From an uncultured Clostridia bacterium (GTDB lineage: Bacteria > Bacillota > Clostridia > Christensenellales > Borkfalkiaceae), in assembly GCA_947624225.1 (NCBI GenBank), contig CANQJF010000006.1, positions 1 to 61,624 of the forward strand: 61,624 bases of DNA, read 5' to 3'. The position numbers and the translations under genes were made by a program. Below are positions 1-6,356 of the stretch, one piece after another (position 1 is the first letter of the stretch; every line of letters starts with the position of its first letter). The notes under the pieces were generated by a model, which saw only the letters and a list, made by a program, of their open reading frames with translations, did no database searches and was not told the DNA's origin.

Positions 1-1
1 G

Positions 2-67
2 TCGCCAAAACACATACATGAGGACATTGATATAACTATTGCATTAAATCTTTTAAGGACTAAATAA
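2..67 (+). CDS. C-terminal fragment of an unidentified gene cut by the window edge
   Basis: One frame is open from base 2 to a TAA at 65-67 and encodes the last 21 residues of a protein, ending in LNLLRTK. The other two forward frames hit stops within about 45 bases. An intrinsic terminator follows 27 bases later, which supports a real gene end. The stretch is more AT-rich than most of the window. Too little is present to assign a family. Confidence 0.42.
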   Translation, partial: SPKHIHEDIDITIALNLLRTK

Positions 68-94
68 ATTTCAAATTAGCTGAATACAAAGAAG

Positions 95-122
95 GCGAGG
101 GCAGTTTTTGTCCTCGCTTTTT
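95..122 (+). terminator. Intrinsic terminator after the edge gene
   Basis: A 6-bp GC-rich stem, GCGAGG at 95-100 and CCTCGC at 112-117, encloses an 11-nt loop and is followed by five T. It lies where the rightward edge gene should end. Confidence 0.7.
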
Positions 123-133
123 GCATAGAAAAA

Positions 134-176
134 GACCAACCTAACTCGGTTCGAATTAGGTTGGTCGTGGTGCACC
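134..176 (-). other. Hairpin plus GGTGCACC element, copy 1
   Basis: An 11-bp perfect stem (GACCAACCTAA at 134-144 with its complement at 156-166) is separated by 2 nt from the palindrome GGTGCACC at 169-176. Read leftward, the order is GGTGCACC, hairpin with GAACC in the loop, then TTTTT, which is terminator-like. Similar arrangements occur at 60494-60537 and 61531-61574. Confidence 0.55.
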
Positions 177-208
177 AAAAAAAGGCACCCTTATGGGTGC
201 CTTTTTTT
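177..208. terminator. Symmetrical bidirectional terminator
   Basis: Seven A, then GGCACCC, a TTAT loop, GGGTGCC and seven T form a nearly perfect palindrome. It would terminate transcription arriving from either side. Confidence 0.75.
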
Positions 209-247
209 GGTGCCGTACAGCGCGTCGGACAATTCTGTTCGACCCCG
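193..247 (+). repeat. 55-bp direct repeat, copy 1
   Basis: The segment starts ATGGGTGCC, continues through a T7 run and GGTGCCGTACAGCG, and ends with the near-palindrome GTCGGACAATTCTGTTCGAC plus CCCG. It recurs at 371-425 with two substitutions. In copy 1 the 5' end doubles as the right arm of the terminator hairpin at 177-208. Confidence 0.85.
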
Positions 248-370
248 CGCGAGGAGGCGAGACTGCAAGAGAATGTTTGATCGGCTTGATTTTCTCGCCG
301 ACGAAGCTCTCGAGCCGCATGCGGCGAAGAGATCACCGGCACTGTGCACGCATTGCGTTCCGGAAACAGC

Positions 371-425
371 ATGGGTGCCTTTTTTTGGTGCCGTACAGCG
401 TGTCGAACAATTCTGTTCGACCCCG
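371..425 (+). repeat. 55-bp direct repeat, copy 2
   Basis: This matches 193-247 at 53 of 55 positions. Here the palindrome GTCGAACAATTCTGTTCGAC is perfect (8-bp arms, 4-nt loop). The partner GGCACCC arm is missing, so this copy does not form the terminator stem seen in copy 1. A run of nine C follows at 462-470. I see no gene between 210 and 536. Confidence 0.85.
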
Positions 426-536
426 TGCTCGGTATGACATCCTCAGAAAACAAATTACATACCCCCCCCCACCACCGTCCTTTGAGCAGAGCCTCCTCTC
501 GTTGGGGTAGGCCTTACGACAGCGAGGCGCTCTAAT

Positions 537-663
537 TGTCATTTCGAGCGAAGTCGAGAAATCTCTACCTTATTAGTCGTTCTTCCTCTATACAGGGTCG
601 TAGTAAGATTTCTCGCAGATGAGCAATTCGTTGAAAGTCAAACCCCGTCGGCTCGAAATGACA
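537..663. repeat. MITE-like palindromic repeat, copy 1
   Basis: This 127-bp non-coding element has 13-bp perfect terminal inverted repeats, TGTCATTTCGAGC and GCTCGAAATGACA. Just inside lie GAGAAATCT and AGATTTCTC, also inverted, so the element can fold into one long imperfect hairpin. A diverged copy lies at 1598-1721. No transposase gene is present. I recall similar repeats scattered between genes of many uncultured gut bacteria, but could not search for them. Confidence 0.8.
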
Positions 664-751
664 GTCGTTTACTTCGCCCCAAAGGGGCTCGTGTCACACT
701 TAGTCTACAATAGAAGCCTCGGGCGGGCAAATTGCCCCCACTTTTTAAGAG

Positions 752-787
752 AAAAAAAGTTCGCCCATACCGATAGTAAGAGCGAAC
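752..787 (-). terminator. Terminator of the zinc-ribbon gene
   Basis: Read leftward, GTTCGC (787-782) and its complement GCGAAC (764-759) enclose a long loop, and seven T follow at 758-752. It lies 20 bp beyond the stop of the zinc-ribbon gene. Confidence 0.65.
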
Positions 788-806
788 AAAAATTTTATGA
801 CCGGTC

Positions 807-1136
807 TCAAACGAGTGCGCCGATGACGGCGACGGCAATGATCACATAGATGATCACAACCACCACTTCGAGAATCACGGCCGCAAGCGCGCACTTTCCG
901 CAGACGCTTGCCGTCTTGGGGCGGTCTGTTTTCCACATCAAAAACAGAATCAACCCCACGAGCGGAATGAAGAAAGACAGGATCCCCCACCCCGCTTTGG
1001 ACCCCGAATCGGCTTCGAGGTTGGACGCTGCTTGCCGTTCCCGCTGTTCTACCAAATCGTCTTTCACTTTTACGCCGCAGTTCGGGCAGACATACGCATT
1101 GTTATCAATTTCCTTTCCGCAATTTTTGCAATACAT
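807..1136 (-). CDS. Zinc-ribbon membrane protein (hypothetical)
   Basis: This 109-residue protein begins MYCKNCGKEI and has two CxxC knuckles (C3/C6 and C17/C20), the usual N-terminal zinc ribbon of small Gram-positive membrane proteins. A polar linker follows, then a hydrophobic segment at about residues 50-67 and a second at about 82-108, so it is probably a two-span membrane protein with a cytoplasmic zinc ribbon. GGAGGA lies 6 nt before the ATG. Its promoter is TTGACA (1206-1201), 17 nt, TATAAT (1183-1178), embedded among repeats shared with the divergent XRE gene. No function can be assigned. Confidence 0.8.
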   Translation of the reverse strand: MYCKNCGKEIDNNAYVCPNCGVKVKDDLVEQRERQAASNLEADSGSKAGWGILSFFIPLVGLILFLMWKTDRPKTASVCGKCALAAVILEVVVVIIYVIIAVAVIGALV

Positions 1137-1177
1137 TTTTATCCTCCGTTGAGAAATATTTTTCTCATATTGTGAAT

Positions 1178-1242
1178 ATTATAACAGCAATATTTTACTC
1201 TGTCAAGTGAATTTGAGTAATATTTTCTAAAATGAGTAAAAT
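1178..1242. promoter_or_regulatory. Divergent promoter region with three GAGTAA boxes
   Basis: The sequence GAGTAAWAT occurs three times: inverted at 1192-1200, and direct at 1215-1223 and 1234-1242. The inverted box lies in the spacer of the leftward TTGACA/TATAAT promoter. The other two overlap a weak rightward promoter (TTTACT 1194-1199, 18 nt, TAATAT 1218-1223) and the start of the XRE gene. The layout fits an operator through which the XRE protein represses both genes; binding is an inference. Confidence 0.5.
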
Positions 1243-1255
1243 AGTAGGCGGAAAA

Positions 1256-1582
1256 ATGAACCGGATCAAAACATTGCGCTTGGAGAACAATTTAAGCCAG
1301 CGGGATCTGGCAGCGAAGATTGGATGCAGTCAAAAATCGGTGGACTGTTGGGAAAAGGATTTGAGCGAACCGACGGCGGGTTTTATTTGCGCCCTCGCCG
1401 ATTGTTTTGCCTGCTCCGCGGATTATCTGCTCGGGAGAGAGGATGACTTCGGTGTTGTGCGCATTGAGGGCGGTCTCACGCAGGACGAGCGGCGAATGCT
1501 TGACCTCTATGATGCGCTACCCGAATCCCACAGGAAAGAGCTTCTGAATTACGGCAAGTATCTCTCCGCAAAAAAAGATTAA
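1256..1582 (+). CDS. XRE-family transcriptional regulator
   Basis: The 108-residue protein has a Cro/CI-type helix-turn-helix in its first 65 residues (RIKTLRLENNLSQRDLAAKI, then a WEKD recognition region and CSADYLLGRED, the usual end of the HTH_3 domain). A short helical C-terminal half follows and may dimerise. I chose the ATG at 1256 because GGCGG lies 5 nt upstream; an in-frame ATG at 1232 lacks a good ribosome-binding site. It is divergent from the zinc-ribbon gene and shares the GAGTAA boxes with it, which suggests local autoregulation. Confidence 0.85.
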   Translation: MNRIKTLRLENNLSQRDLAAKIGCSQKSVDCWEKDLSEPTAGFICALADCFACSADYLLGREDDFGVVRIEGGLTQDERRMLDLYDALPESHRKELLNYGKYLSAKKD

Positions 1583-1597
1583 AAAGGCGTTTTAATT

Positions 1598-1721
1598 TGT
1601 CATTTCGAGCGAAGTCGAGAAAGCTCTACCTTATGATTCGTTCTGCCATGCTTGGTCGGAGTAAGATTTCTCGCAGATGGGCAATTCGTTGAAAGTCAGA
1701 CTTTATCGGCTCGAAATGACA
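1598..1721. repeat. MITE-like palindromic repeat, copy 2
   Basis: This diverged copy of the element at 537-663 keeps the 13-bp terminal inverted repeats TGTCATTTCGAGC and GCTCGAAATGACA and the inner GAGAAA and TTTCTC arms. The centre has drifted and is 3 bp shorter. It starts 15 bp after the XRE stop codon and may act as its transcription end. Confidence 0.8.
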
Positions 1722-1744
1722 ATTGGTGCATCTGCTCGTTCATC

Positions 1745-1930
1745 ATGTCATACCGAGACCCCAACGGGGTCGAGTGTATCCCCTTATACGAAGTCCGACA
1801 CCCTCGGCGCCCCTGTAAGGGGAGCTGGCCCGCGCTCTTGCGGGACTGAGGGGTTTCAACTTGCTATTCGGAATGTTGTGGAAACCCTTTCGGCGCACAA
1901 AGGCAGTGCGCCACTTTCCCTTTTAGGGAC
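1745..1930. repeat. Cluster of structured intergenic palindromes
   Basis: Three separate palindromic units lie side by side. At 1753-1774 there is a hairpin with GACCCC and GGGGTC arms. At 1801-1852 an outer stem CCCTC/GAGGG encloses two inner hairpins (CCCCT/AGGGG and CCCGC/GCGGG), giving a cloverleaf-like fold. At 1892-1912 GGCGCAC pairs with GTGCGCC. There is no open frame with a ribosome-binding site. I recall palindromes of the CAGCTCCCCT type as common intergenic repeats in gut Clostridia. Confidence 0.6.
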
Positions 1931-2000
1931 AGCGAGAGCTCGACCGTGCCTTGTCGCCACCCCACCCCCATACCCGTTGCCTTACCGCTTTTGCTATCGA

Positions 2001-2028
2001 AAAAGCAACCCAAAATCGGGTTGCTTTT
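2001..2028. terminator. Bidirectional terminator downstream of the 172-aa gene
   Basis: AAAAGCAACCC and GGGTTGCTTTT form an 11-bp stem with a short loop. Read leftward it is followed by TTTTTCG, placing it as the terminator of the gene ending at 2060. Confidence 0.75.
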
Positions 2029-2059
2029 AAAAACGCACTCTTTCAAAATCAATTCCTTG

Positions 2060-2578
2060 TTAGATCGAACTATCGTCGACGATCTTATATCTTCCGCTGA
2101 TGTGGCTGACGAGTTCCCCCTCGGGATTGTCGCTTCTGTAACTGTTATAATCTTGAAGATTGATGATATCCGCCGTGAGTTTATGCTCATCGTTCAAATA
2201 CCACAGGAAGATGAGGTGCTCCCCTTTCTCCGGGTCGAGTTCCCAATAGACCTTGTGGAGCGTCGCTTTCCCCTCGTAATACTTCTTCCCGGTGGTATCA
2301 TGAATCTTTCCGATATCCGATTTGAGCACGATATACTCGTTGACGGGAAGTTTTTTCAGAATGATAAACATCTCATAGCTTGCAAGGCGCACGAGGAGGT
2401 ATTCGCGGTATGTGGAAATGGAGATGACCTTGCCCAAGGGCCGCGCGCCCCTTTCGGAATCGAGATAGAGGACCCGATCTCCCTCCTCAATTTCTTCTTC
2501 CCAGCAGTCATGTTCGGCGGCGATATTCTTTTTGTTGAACGTCAATGAATTCCCGTATTCATAAAAGACGATTGCCAT
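2060..2578 (-). CDS. Hypothetical protein, 172 aa
   Basis: The product is acidic and soluble-looking, with no signal peptide or membrane segment. It starts MAIVFYEYGNSL; the ATG at 2578 is preceded by GGGGGAGGG at good spacing, whereas the longer frame has no such site. A stretch reading GDRVLYLDSERGARPLGKVI (about residues 34-53) resembles a small beta-barrel, but this is not firm. I recognise no family. It is transcribed alone, between a terminator and the divergent methyltransferase gene. Confidence 0.7.
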   Translation of the reverse strand: MAIVFYEYGNSLTFNKKNIAAEHDCWEEEIEEGDRVLYLDSERGARPLGKVISISTYREYLLVRLASYEMFIILKKLPVNEYIVLKSDIGKIHDTTGKKYYEGKATLHKVYWELDPEKGEHLIFLWYLNDEHKLTADIINLQDYNSYRSDNPEGELVSHISGRYKIVDDSSI

Positions 2579-2698
2579 AATTTCCCTCCCCCAATATTTT
2601 GTAATTAGATTATAACCTCTTGAAAGCGACTTGTCAAGATGCAACTAAAAAATTTATTTCAACAAGAAGAAGTGGGAATGTGCCCTCTTGCAAATTAC

Positions 2699-2733
2699 TT
2701 TACTTTTGCGCAAAACTTTTTTATAATAGTGAT
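2699..2733 (+). promoter_or_regulatory. Leaderless-type promoter of the RlmI-like gene
   Basis: The -35 box TTTACT (2699-2704), a 17-nt spacer and the -10 box TATAAT (2722-2727) are followed by only 6 nt before the ATG at 2734. Transcription would start at about the A of the start codon. No Shine-Dalgarno sequence precedes the ATG. Confidence 0.75.
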
Positions 2734-3903
2734 ATGAGCTATGAAATTTATCTGAAAAAAGGTGAAGAAAAACGAATCGCGGCGGGACACCCGTGGGTAT
2801 ATGCCAATGAGGTTGCGCGAATCGAGGGCAAGGACAAAAACGGCGCCCTCTGCACGGTCAGAAGTTTTGACGGCCGCTATCTCGGCAAGGGCTACATCAA
2901 CCACGCCTCGAAAATTTTGGTGCGCATCTTTATCCGCGGGAATGAAGAGGACGGAAAGGCACTCTATGCCGCCCGCATCCACAGGGCCAATGCCTACCGC
3001 AGGGCGCTCGGCCTCACCCACTCCTACCGCGCTGTTTTTGCTGAGGCGGACGATTTGCCCGCCTTGATCGTGGATAAATACGGGGAGTACCTCTCCGTGC
3101 AATTTCTTTCGTTGGGCGTATATCTTCGCAAGAAAATCATTGTGGAAGCGCTCATCGAGGAATTTTCCCCCAAGGGCATCTATGAGCGGTCGGACGTGGC
3201 CGTGAGAAAAAAAGAGGGGCTCGAAGAGGAAGTCGGTGTGTTATACGGCACAGTCCCGGATGAAGTGATTATCGAAGAAAACGGGCTCAAAATGGCCGTG
3301 GACATCAAGGGCGGCCAAAAAACGGGATACTTTCTGGATCAGCGGGAAAACCGTTGCGCCATACGAAGATATGCAAAAGGAAGCGTTCTCGATTGCTTCT
3401 GCAACAGCGGAGGATTCTCCATGAACGCCGCCCTCACGGCAGAACAGGTCATCTCGCTTGACGCCTCCGAGTCGGCATTGAAGAGCGTTGAACGGAATGC
3501 GGAGCTCAACGGATTTCACAACATTCAAACGCTCTGCGGAGATGCCTTTGAACTTCTGAGAAAATTTCACACCGATGGGAGGAACTTCGACCTCGTCATT
3601 CTCGATCCGCCCGCATTCTGCAAGTCGGCTGCCGAGGTCCCGGACGCTTTAAAGGGCTACCTCGATATCAATCTTCTCGGGATGAAACTCGTGAAAGAGG
3701 GCGGCTTTCTCGTCACTTCCTCGTGCTCGCACTTTGTCACGCTGTCCATGTTTGAAAAGATGTTGGCACAGGCGGCAAACCGCGCGCATCGGAGGATCGG
3801 CATTGCGGAAATGCGCGCACAGGCCCCCGATCATCCCGCGCTTCTCTGTGCGGATGAGACGATGTATTTAAAATTCTTTATCCTGCGCGTGGAAAAATTT
3901 TAA
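2734..3903 (+). CDS. rlmI: RlmI-like 23S rRNA cytosine-C5 methyltransferase
   Basis: The 389-residue protein has an N-terminal PUA domain (LKKGEEKRIAAGHPWVYANE, residues 6-25, is its hallmark), a linker, and a class I SAM methyltransferase domain. Motifs seen are GYFLDQRENR near 198, the SAM-binding LDCFCNSGGFS near 219-229, and catalytic LDPPAFCKS near 290. The RlmI/RlmK family makes m5C in 23S rRNA; the exact target here is inferred. A downstream TSSCSHF motif also fits. The start at 2734 matches the beginning of the PUA domain and lies 6 nt from a consensus -10 box, so the mRNA is probably leaderless. Confidence 0.88.
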   Translation: MSYEIYLKKGEEKRIAAGHPWVYANEVARIEGKDKNGALCTVRSFDGRYLGKGYINHASKILVRIFIRGNEEDGKALYAARIHRANAYRRALGLTHSYRAVFAEADDLPALIVDKYGEYLSVQFLSLGVYLRKKIIVEALIEEFSPKGIYERSDVAVRKKEGLEEEVGVLYGTVPDEVIIEENGLKMAVDIKGGQKTGYFLDQRENRCAIRRYAKGSVLDCFCNSGGFSMNAALTAEQVISLDASESALKSVERNAELNGFHNIQTLCGDAFELLRKFHTDGRNFDLVILDPPAFCKSAAEVPDALKGYLDINLLGMKLVKEGGFLVTSSCSHFVTLSMFEKMLAQAANRAHRRIGIAEMRAQAPDHPALLCADETMYLKFFILRVEKF

Positions 3904-3929
3904 CCGCTATGGTCTAAAAAGGAGCACGG

Positions 3930-4871
3930 ATGATCATCAGCTTCGGACAGCGTACCGATATCGTCACTTATTACACCCAATGGATGTTCAACAGATTCCG
4001 TGAGGGAGTTGTCTGTGCGCGCAATCCCCTCTTCCCCTCTAAAATCACCCGCTATCTGCTCACCCCGGAAAAAGTGGACGCCGTGGTCTTTCGGTCCAAG
4101 GATTACTCGCCCGCACTCCAAGAACTCCCGACCGTCACAAACAATTTTCGCACGCTTTTTCAGTTTACGATCAACGCCTATGGGAAAAGGACTGAGCCGA
4201 GATCGCCCGCGGAGGGCGAGGCCATAAGAACCCTTCGCGAGCTCGCACGCATTGCCGGGCGCGAACATGTCTTTTGGCGGTATGACCCCATTCTCTTCAC
4301 AAAAAGATACGACGTGCGCTTTCATTTGGATACATTTGCCCGCATTGCAGAAAAAGCAGCGCCGCACGTGGCGGGCTGCATCGTCAACTTTGCCGAGCCA
4401 TCTCTCGGGCTGCACGAGCGGCTCCCCGTGCTCTCTTTCGGAAAAACAGAACGTCGGGCCGTCCTGATGGGGATCGGCTCGATTGCAAAAAAATACGGGA
4501 TGCCCGTACGCCTATGCGGGCGCGGGGAGGATTATTCCCTTTTGGGCATCCAACGGGGCGGATGCGTGACGCTCACGGACATTGCAAACGCGAATCATTG
4601 CACATTTCGGGAAGTCAAGACCGAAACAAGAAAGAGAACTTGCGCATGCGTGGCGATGCGCGACGTCGGCTGGTACAACACCTGCCCGCGCGGCTGCCTC
4701 TATTGCGACGCAATCCGTAAGCCCCTCGAAGTGGCCGACAACATTGCCCGCCATGACCCCGATTCCCCCCTCCTCATCGGAAACATCGGCGCGGAGGACA
4801 GCGTCGTGGACGGAAATCAGGAGAGCTATCTGTTCGAGCGCGAGGGACAGATGTCCATCTTCGACCTTTGA
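3930..4871 (+). CDS. DUF1848 domain protein
   Basis: This 313-residue cytoplasmic protein starts IISFGQRTDIVTYYTQWMFNR, typical of DUF1848, and carries near residue 252 the cysteine cluster CPRGCLYC that suggests an iron-sulfur or metal site. It ends QMSIFDL, a usual C-terminus of this family. The function of DUF1848 is not established. AGGAG precedes the ATG, and the gene begins 26 bp after the methyltransferase, so it may be co-transcribed with it. A 7-bp tandem repeat overlaps its stop codon. Confidence 0.85.
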   Translation: MIISFGQRTDIVTYYTQWMFNRFREGVVCARNPLFPSKITRYLLTPEKVDAVVFRSKDYSPALQELPTVTNNFRTLFQFTINAYGKRTEPRSPAEGEAIRTLRELARIAGREHVFWRYDPILFTKRYDVRFHLDTFARIAEKAAPHVAGCIVNFAEPSLGLHERLPVLSFGKTERRAVLMGIGSIAKKYGMPVRLCGRGEDYSLLGIQRGGCVTLTDIANANHCTFREVKTETRKRTCACVAMRDVGWYNTCPRGCLYCDAIRKPLEVADNIARHDPDSPLLIGNIGAEDSVVDGNQESYLFEREGQMSIFDL

Positions 4872-4885
4872 CCTTTGACCTTTGA
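4863..4885. repeat. 7-bp tandem repeat at a convergent gene junction
   Basis: GACCTTT is repeated three times (4863, 4870, 4877), covering the stop codon of the DUF1848 gene and the gap before the convergent methyltransferase stop at 4886. Gain or loss of one unit would leave the DUF1848 stop intact, since the stop is formed at the first unit boundary. Confidence 0.85.
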
Positions 4886-5740
4886 TCAGACCGTGATCCG
4901 CGCGACAAAGAACCCCTCATAGAGTTCGCTCGGACAGACGGTGAGCGTCCCCTCCTTTGACGGCAGAAGCGGGATGCCCTCCATCGGGGGGATGGGCCGG
5001 AAACGCGCCTCTTTGGGGAGCACGCGCTCCAAAAGCAGTTCGTTTTCTTCCTTGAAAATGGAACAGGTCGAATAGACGAGCGTTCCGCCCTTTTTGAGCA
5101 GTTTGAGAGCCTTGCGCAAGAGTTTTTCCTGCATCCGAACGCATTTTTCGAGATAGGCTTCGGTGAAGCGGCAACTGTCCCGATCCGTCACGGTGCCGCT
5201 CCCCGTGCATGGCGCATCGAGCAGGATCTTATCAAACTTTAAAAAATCATCGAGCGTCGTTGCATCCTTGCAGATGGCATACACGCGGGAAGCTCCCTGC
5301 CGTTCAAGGTTGAATTTCAACCGTTCGAAACGATATTTATCCCGCTCACAGGCCGTGATGAGCGCCTTTCCGCCCGAAAGACAGTAGAGCTCCGTGGTTT
5401 TTCCGCCGGGTGCGGCAGTCATATCGAGAATGCTCTCCCCCGCCTTGGGCTCCAAGAGAAGCGGCGGGAGCATGGAAGAAAGGCTCTGTAAATAGAAATT
5501 CCCCTCTGCATAAAGAGGGGTATTTTCGATTTCGTCCTGAGGCGCATAGACAACGAGAGCATCCGAAAACCACGGGACGTGCGCATAAGCGATCCCTGCA
5601 CGTTTGAACGACAAAAGCACCTCTTCAACGGTTGTCTTTGAGGTGTTAATGCGCAATGTTACGGGACGCGCGCGCATCCCTTGTTCAATTTGGCCGGACA
5701 GGATCCCGTATGTGCGGGAAATATGGTCAAACAGATCCAT
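4886..5740 (-). CDS. RsmB/NSUN-family RNA cytosine-C5 methyltransferase
   Basis: A 284-residue SAM-dependent methyltransferase. Seen are the SAM-binding MTAAPGGKTTEL, the PC motif DAPCTGSG near 176 and the catalytic-cysteine motif YSTCSIFKEEN near 223, the two-cysteine signature of tRNA/rRNA m5C enzymes. It lacks the NusB-like N-terminal domain of RsmB and is shorter than typical RsmF, so the target is uncertain. The ATG at 5740 overlaps the flavodoxin stop as TGATG, indicating translational coupling; a GTG at 5761 is an alternative start. Confidence 0.85.
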   Translation of the reverse strand: MDLFDHISRTYGILSGQIEQGMRARPVTLRINTSKTTVEEVLLSFKRAGIAYAHVPWFSDALVVYAPQDEIENTPLYAEGNFYLQSLSSMLPPLLLEPKAGESILDMTAAPGGKTTELYCLSGGKALITACERDKYRFERLKFNLERQGASRVYAICKDATTLDDFLKFDKILLDAPCTGSGTVTDRDSCRFTEAYLEKCVRMQEKLLRKALKLLKKGGTLVYSTCSIFKEENELLLERVLPKEARFRPIPPMEGIPLLPSKEGTLTVCPSELYEGFFVARITV

Positions 5741-6213
5741 CAACCGATGAGGCTGAGCCACTCCTTGATATCGCTTTCTTCCGTTTGTTGGATCCGATCT
5801 TCAAAATAGACGCTCAAAACGGGCGCAACTTCTGCACCTTTTAATGCTTTTCGGAAATCACTGGGAGTGTGCCCAAGCGTGCCGCCGTTGGTTACAAACG
5901 GATACACTTTTCTTCCCGCCCAGTTCTTGCCTTTCATAAAGGATTTCATTGCAGGCGCAAACGTCGACCACCAAACAGGCGAGCCCAATAAGATCGCGTC
6001 ATACTTATCCAAATCCACGCGGTACGGTTGAAGTTGCGGAATATATCCCGTCTTGACCTCCTGCTGGCCGAGGCCGAGAAGCACATCCCGGTCGTCGGGA
6101 TAGGTTTTTACCGTACGGATTTCAAGGACATCCGCTTTCAACTGCTTGGCCATACGGCGTGCCAATGCGCGAGTGTTGCCTTCCAGAGAATAGTAGACGA
6201 CAAGTATTTTCAT
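5740..6213 (-). CDS. Flavodoxin family protein
   Basis: 157 residues with the FMN-phosphate loop YSLEGNTRALA at residues 8-18, a flavodoxin fold, and SPVWWSTFAPAMKSF where the isoalloxazine ring is usually bound. It is probably a cytoplasmic FMN electron carrier or small quinone-reductase-like protein; the partner is unknown. The ATG at 6213 has GGAGG 8 nt upstream; the longer frame has no support. Its last codon overlaps the start of the RNA methyltransferase gene. Confidence 0.87.
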   Translation of the reverse strand: MKILVVYYSLEGNTRALARRMAKQLKADVLEIRTVKTYPDDRDVLLGLGQQEVKTGYIPQLQPYRVDLDKYDAILLGSPVWWSTFAPAMKSFMKGKNWAGRKVYPFVTNGGTLGHTPSDFRKALKGAEVAPVLSVYFEDRIQQTEESDIKEWLSLIG

Positions 6214-6235
6214 GGTAATTTCCTCCGCTGTTTCC

Positions 6236-6264
6236 ATTATAACACATTTTTTCGAAAATGTAAA
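6236..6264 (-). promoter_or_regulatory. Promoter of the flavodoxin gene
   Basis: On the minus strand TTTACA (6264-6259), 17 nt and TATAAT (6241-6236) lie about 23 nt before the start codon, leaving room for the GGAGG site. This is a conventional leadered promoter. Confidence 0.7.
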
Positions 6265-6307
6265 TATCCAAAATAAAAATTTTTGCATATTTTTTCAGAA
6301 AAAGATA

Positions 6308-6335
6308 AAACCCGCGGGGGGCATGTCGCGGGTTT
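6308..6335 (-). terminator. Terminator after the COG0523/YcgQ gene
   Basis: AAACCCGCG (6308-6316) and CGCGGGTTT (6327-6335) form a 9-bp stem. Read leftward it is followed by a T-rich tract. It ends the leftward two-gene COG0523 operon. Confidence 0.7.
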
Positions 6336-6356
6336 GCTTTGAGTAATGAGGTCTTG

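Noticed and set aside
134-176. tRNA-like 3' end (GGTTCGAAT followed by GCACCA)
   Set aside because: The T-arm stem and acceptor pairing do not form, and no D-arm or anticodon arm lies upstream; the hairpin is better read as a terminator on the minus strand.
76-542. Several open frames of 60-125 codons in the repeat-rich left edge
   Set aside because: They cover repeats and hairpins on both strands, lack ribosome-binding sites, and change with the repeat copies.
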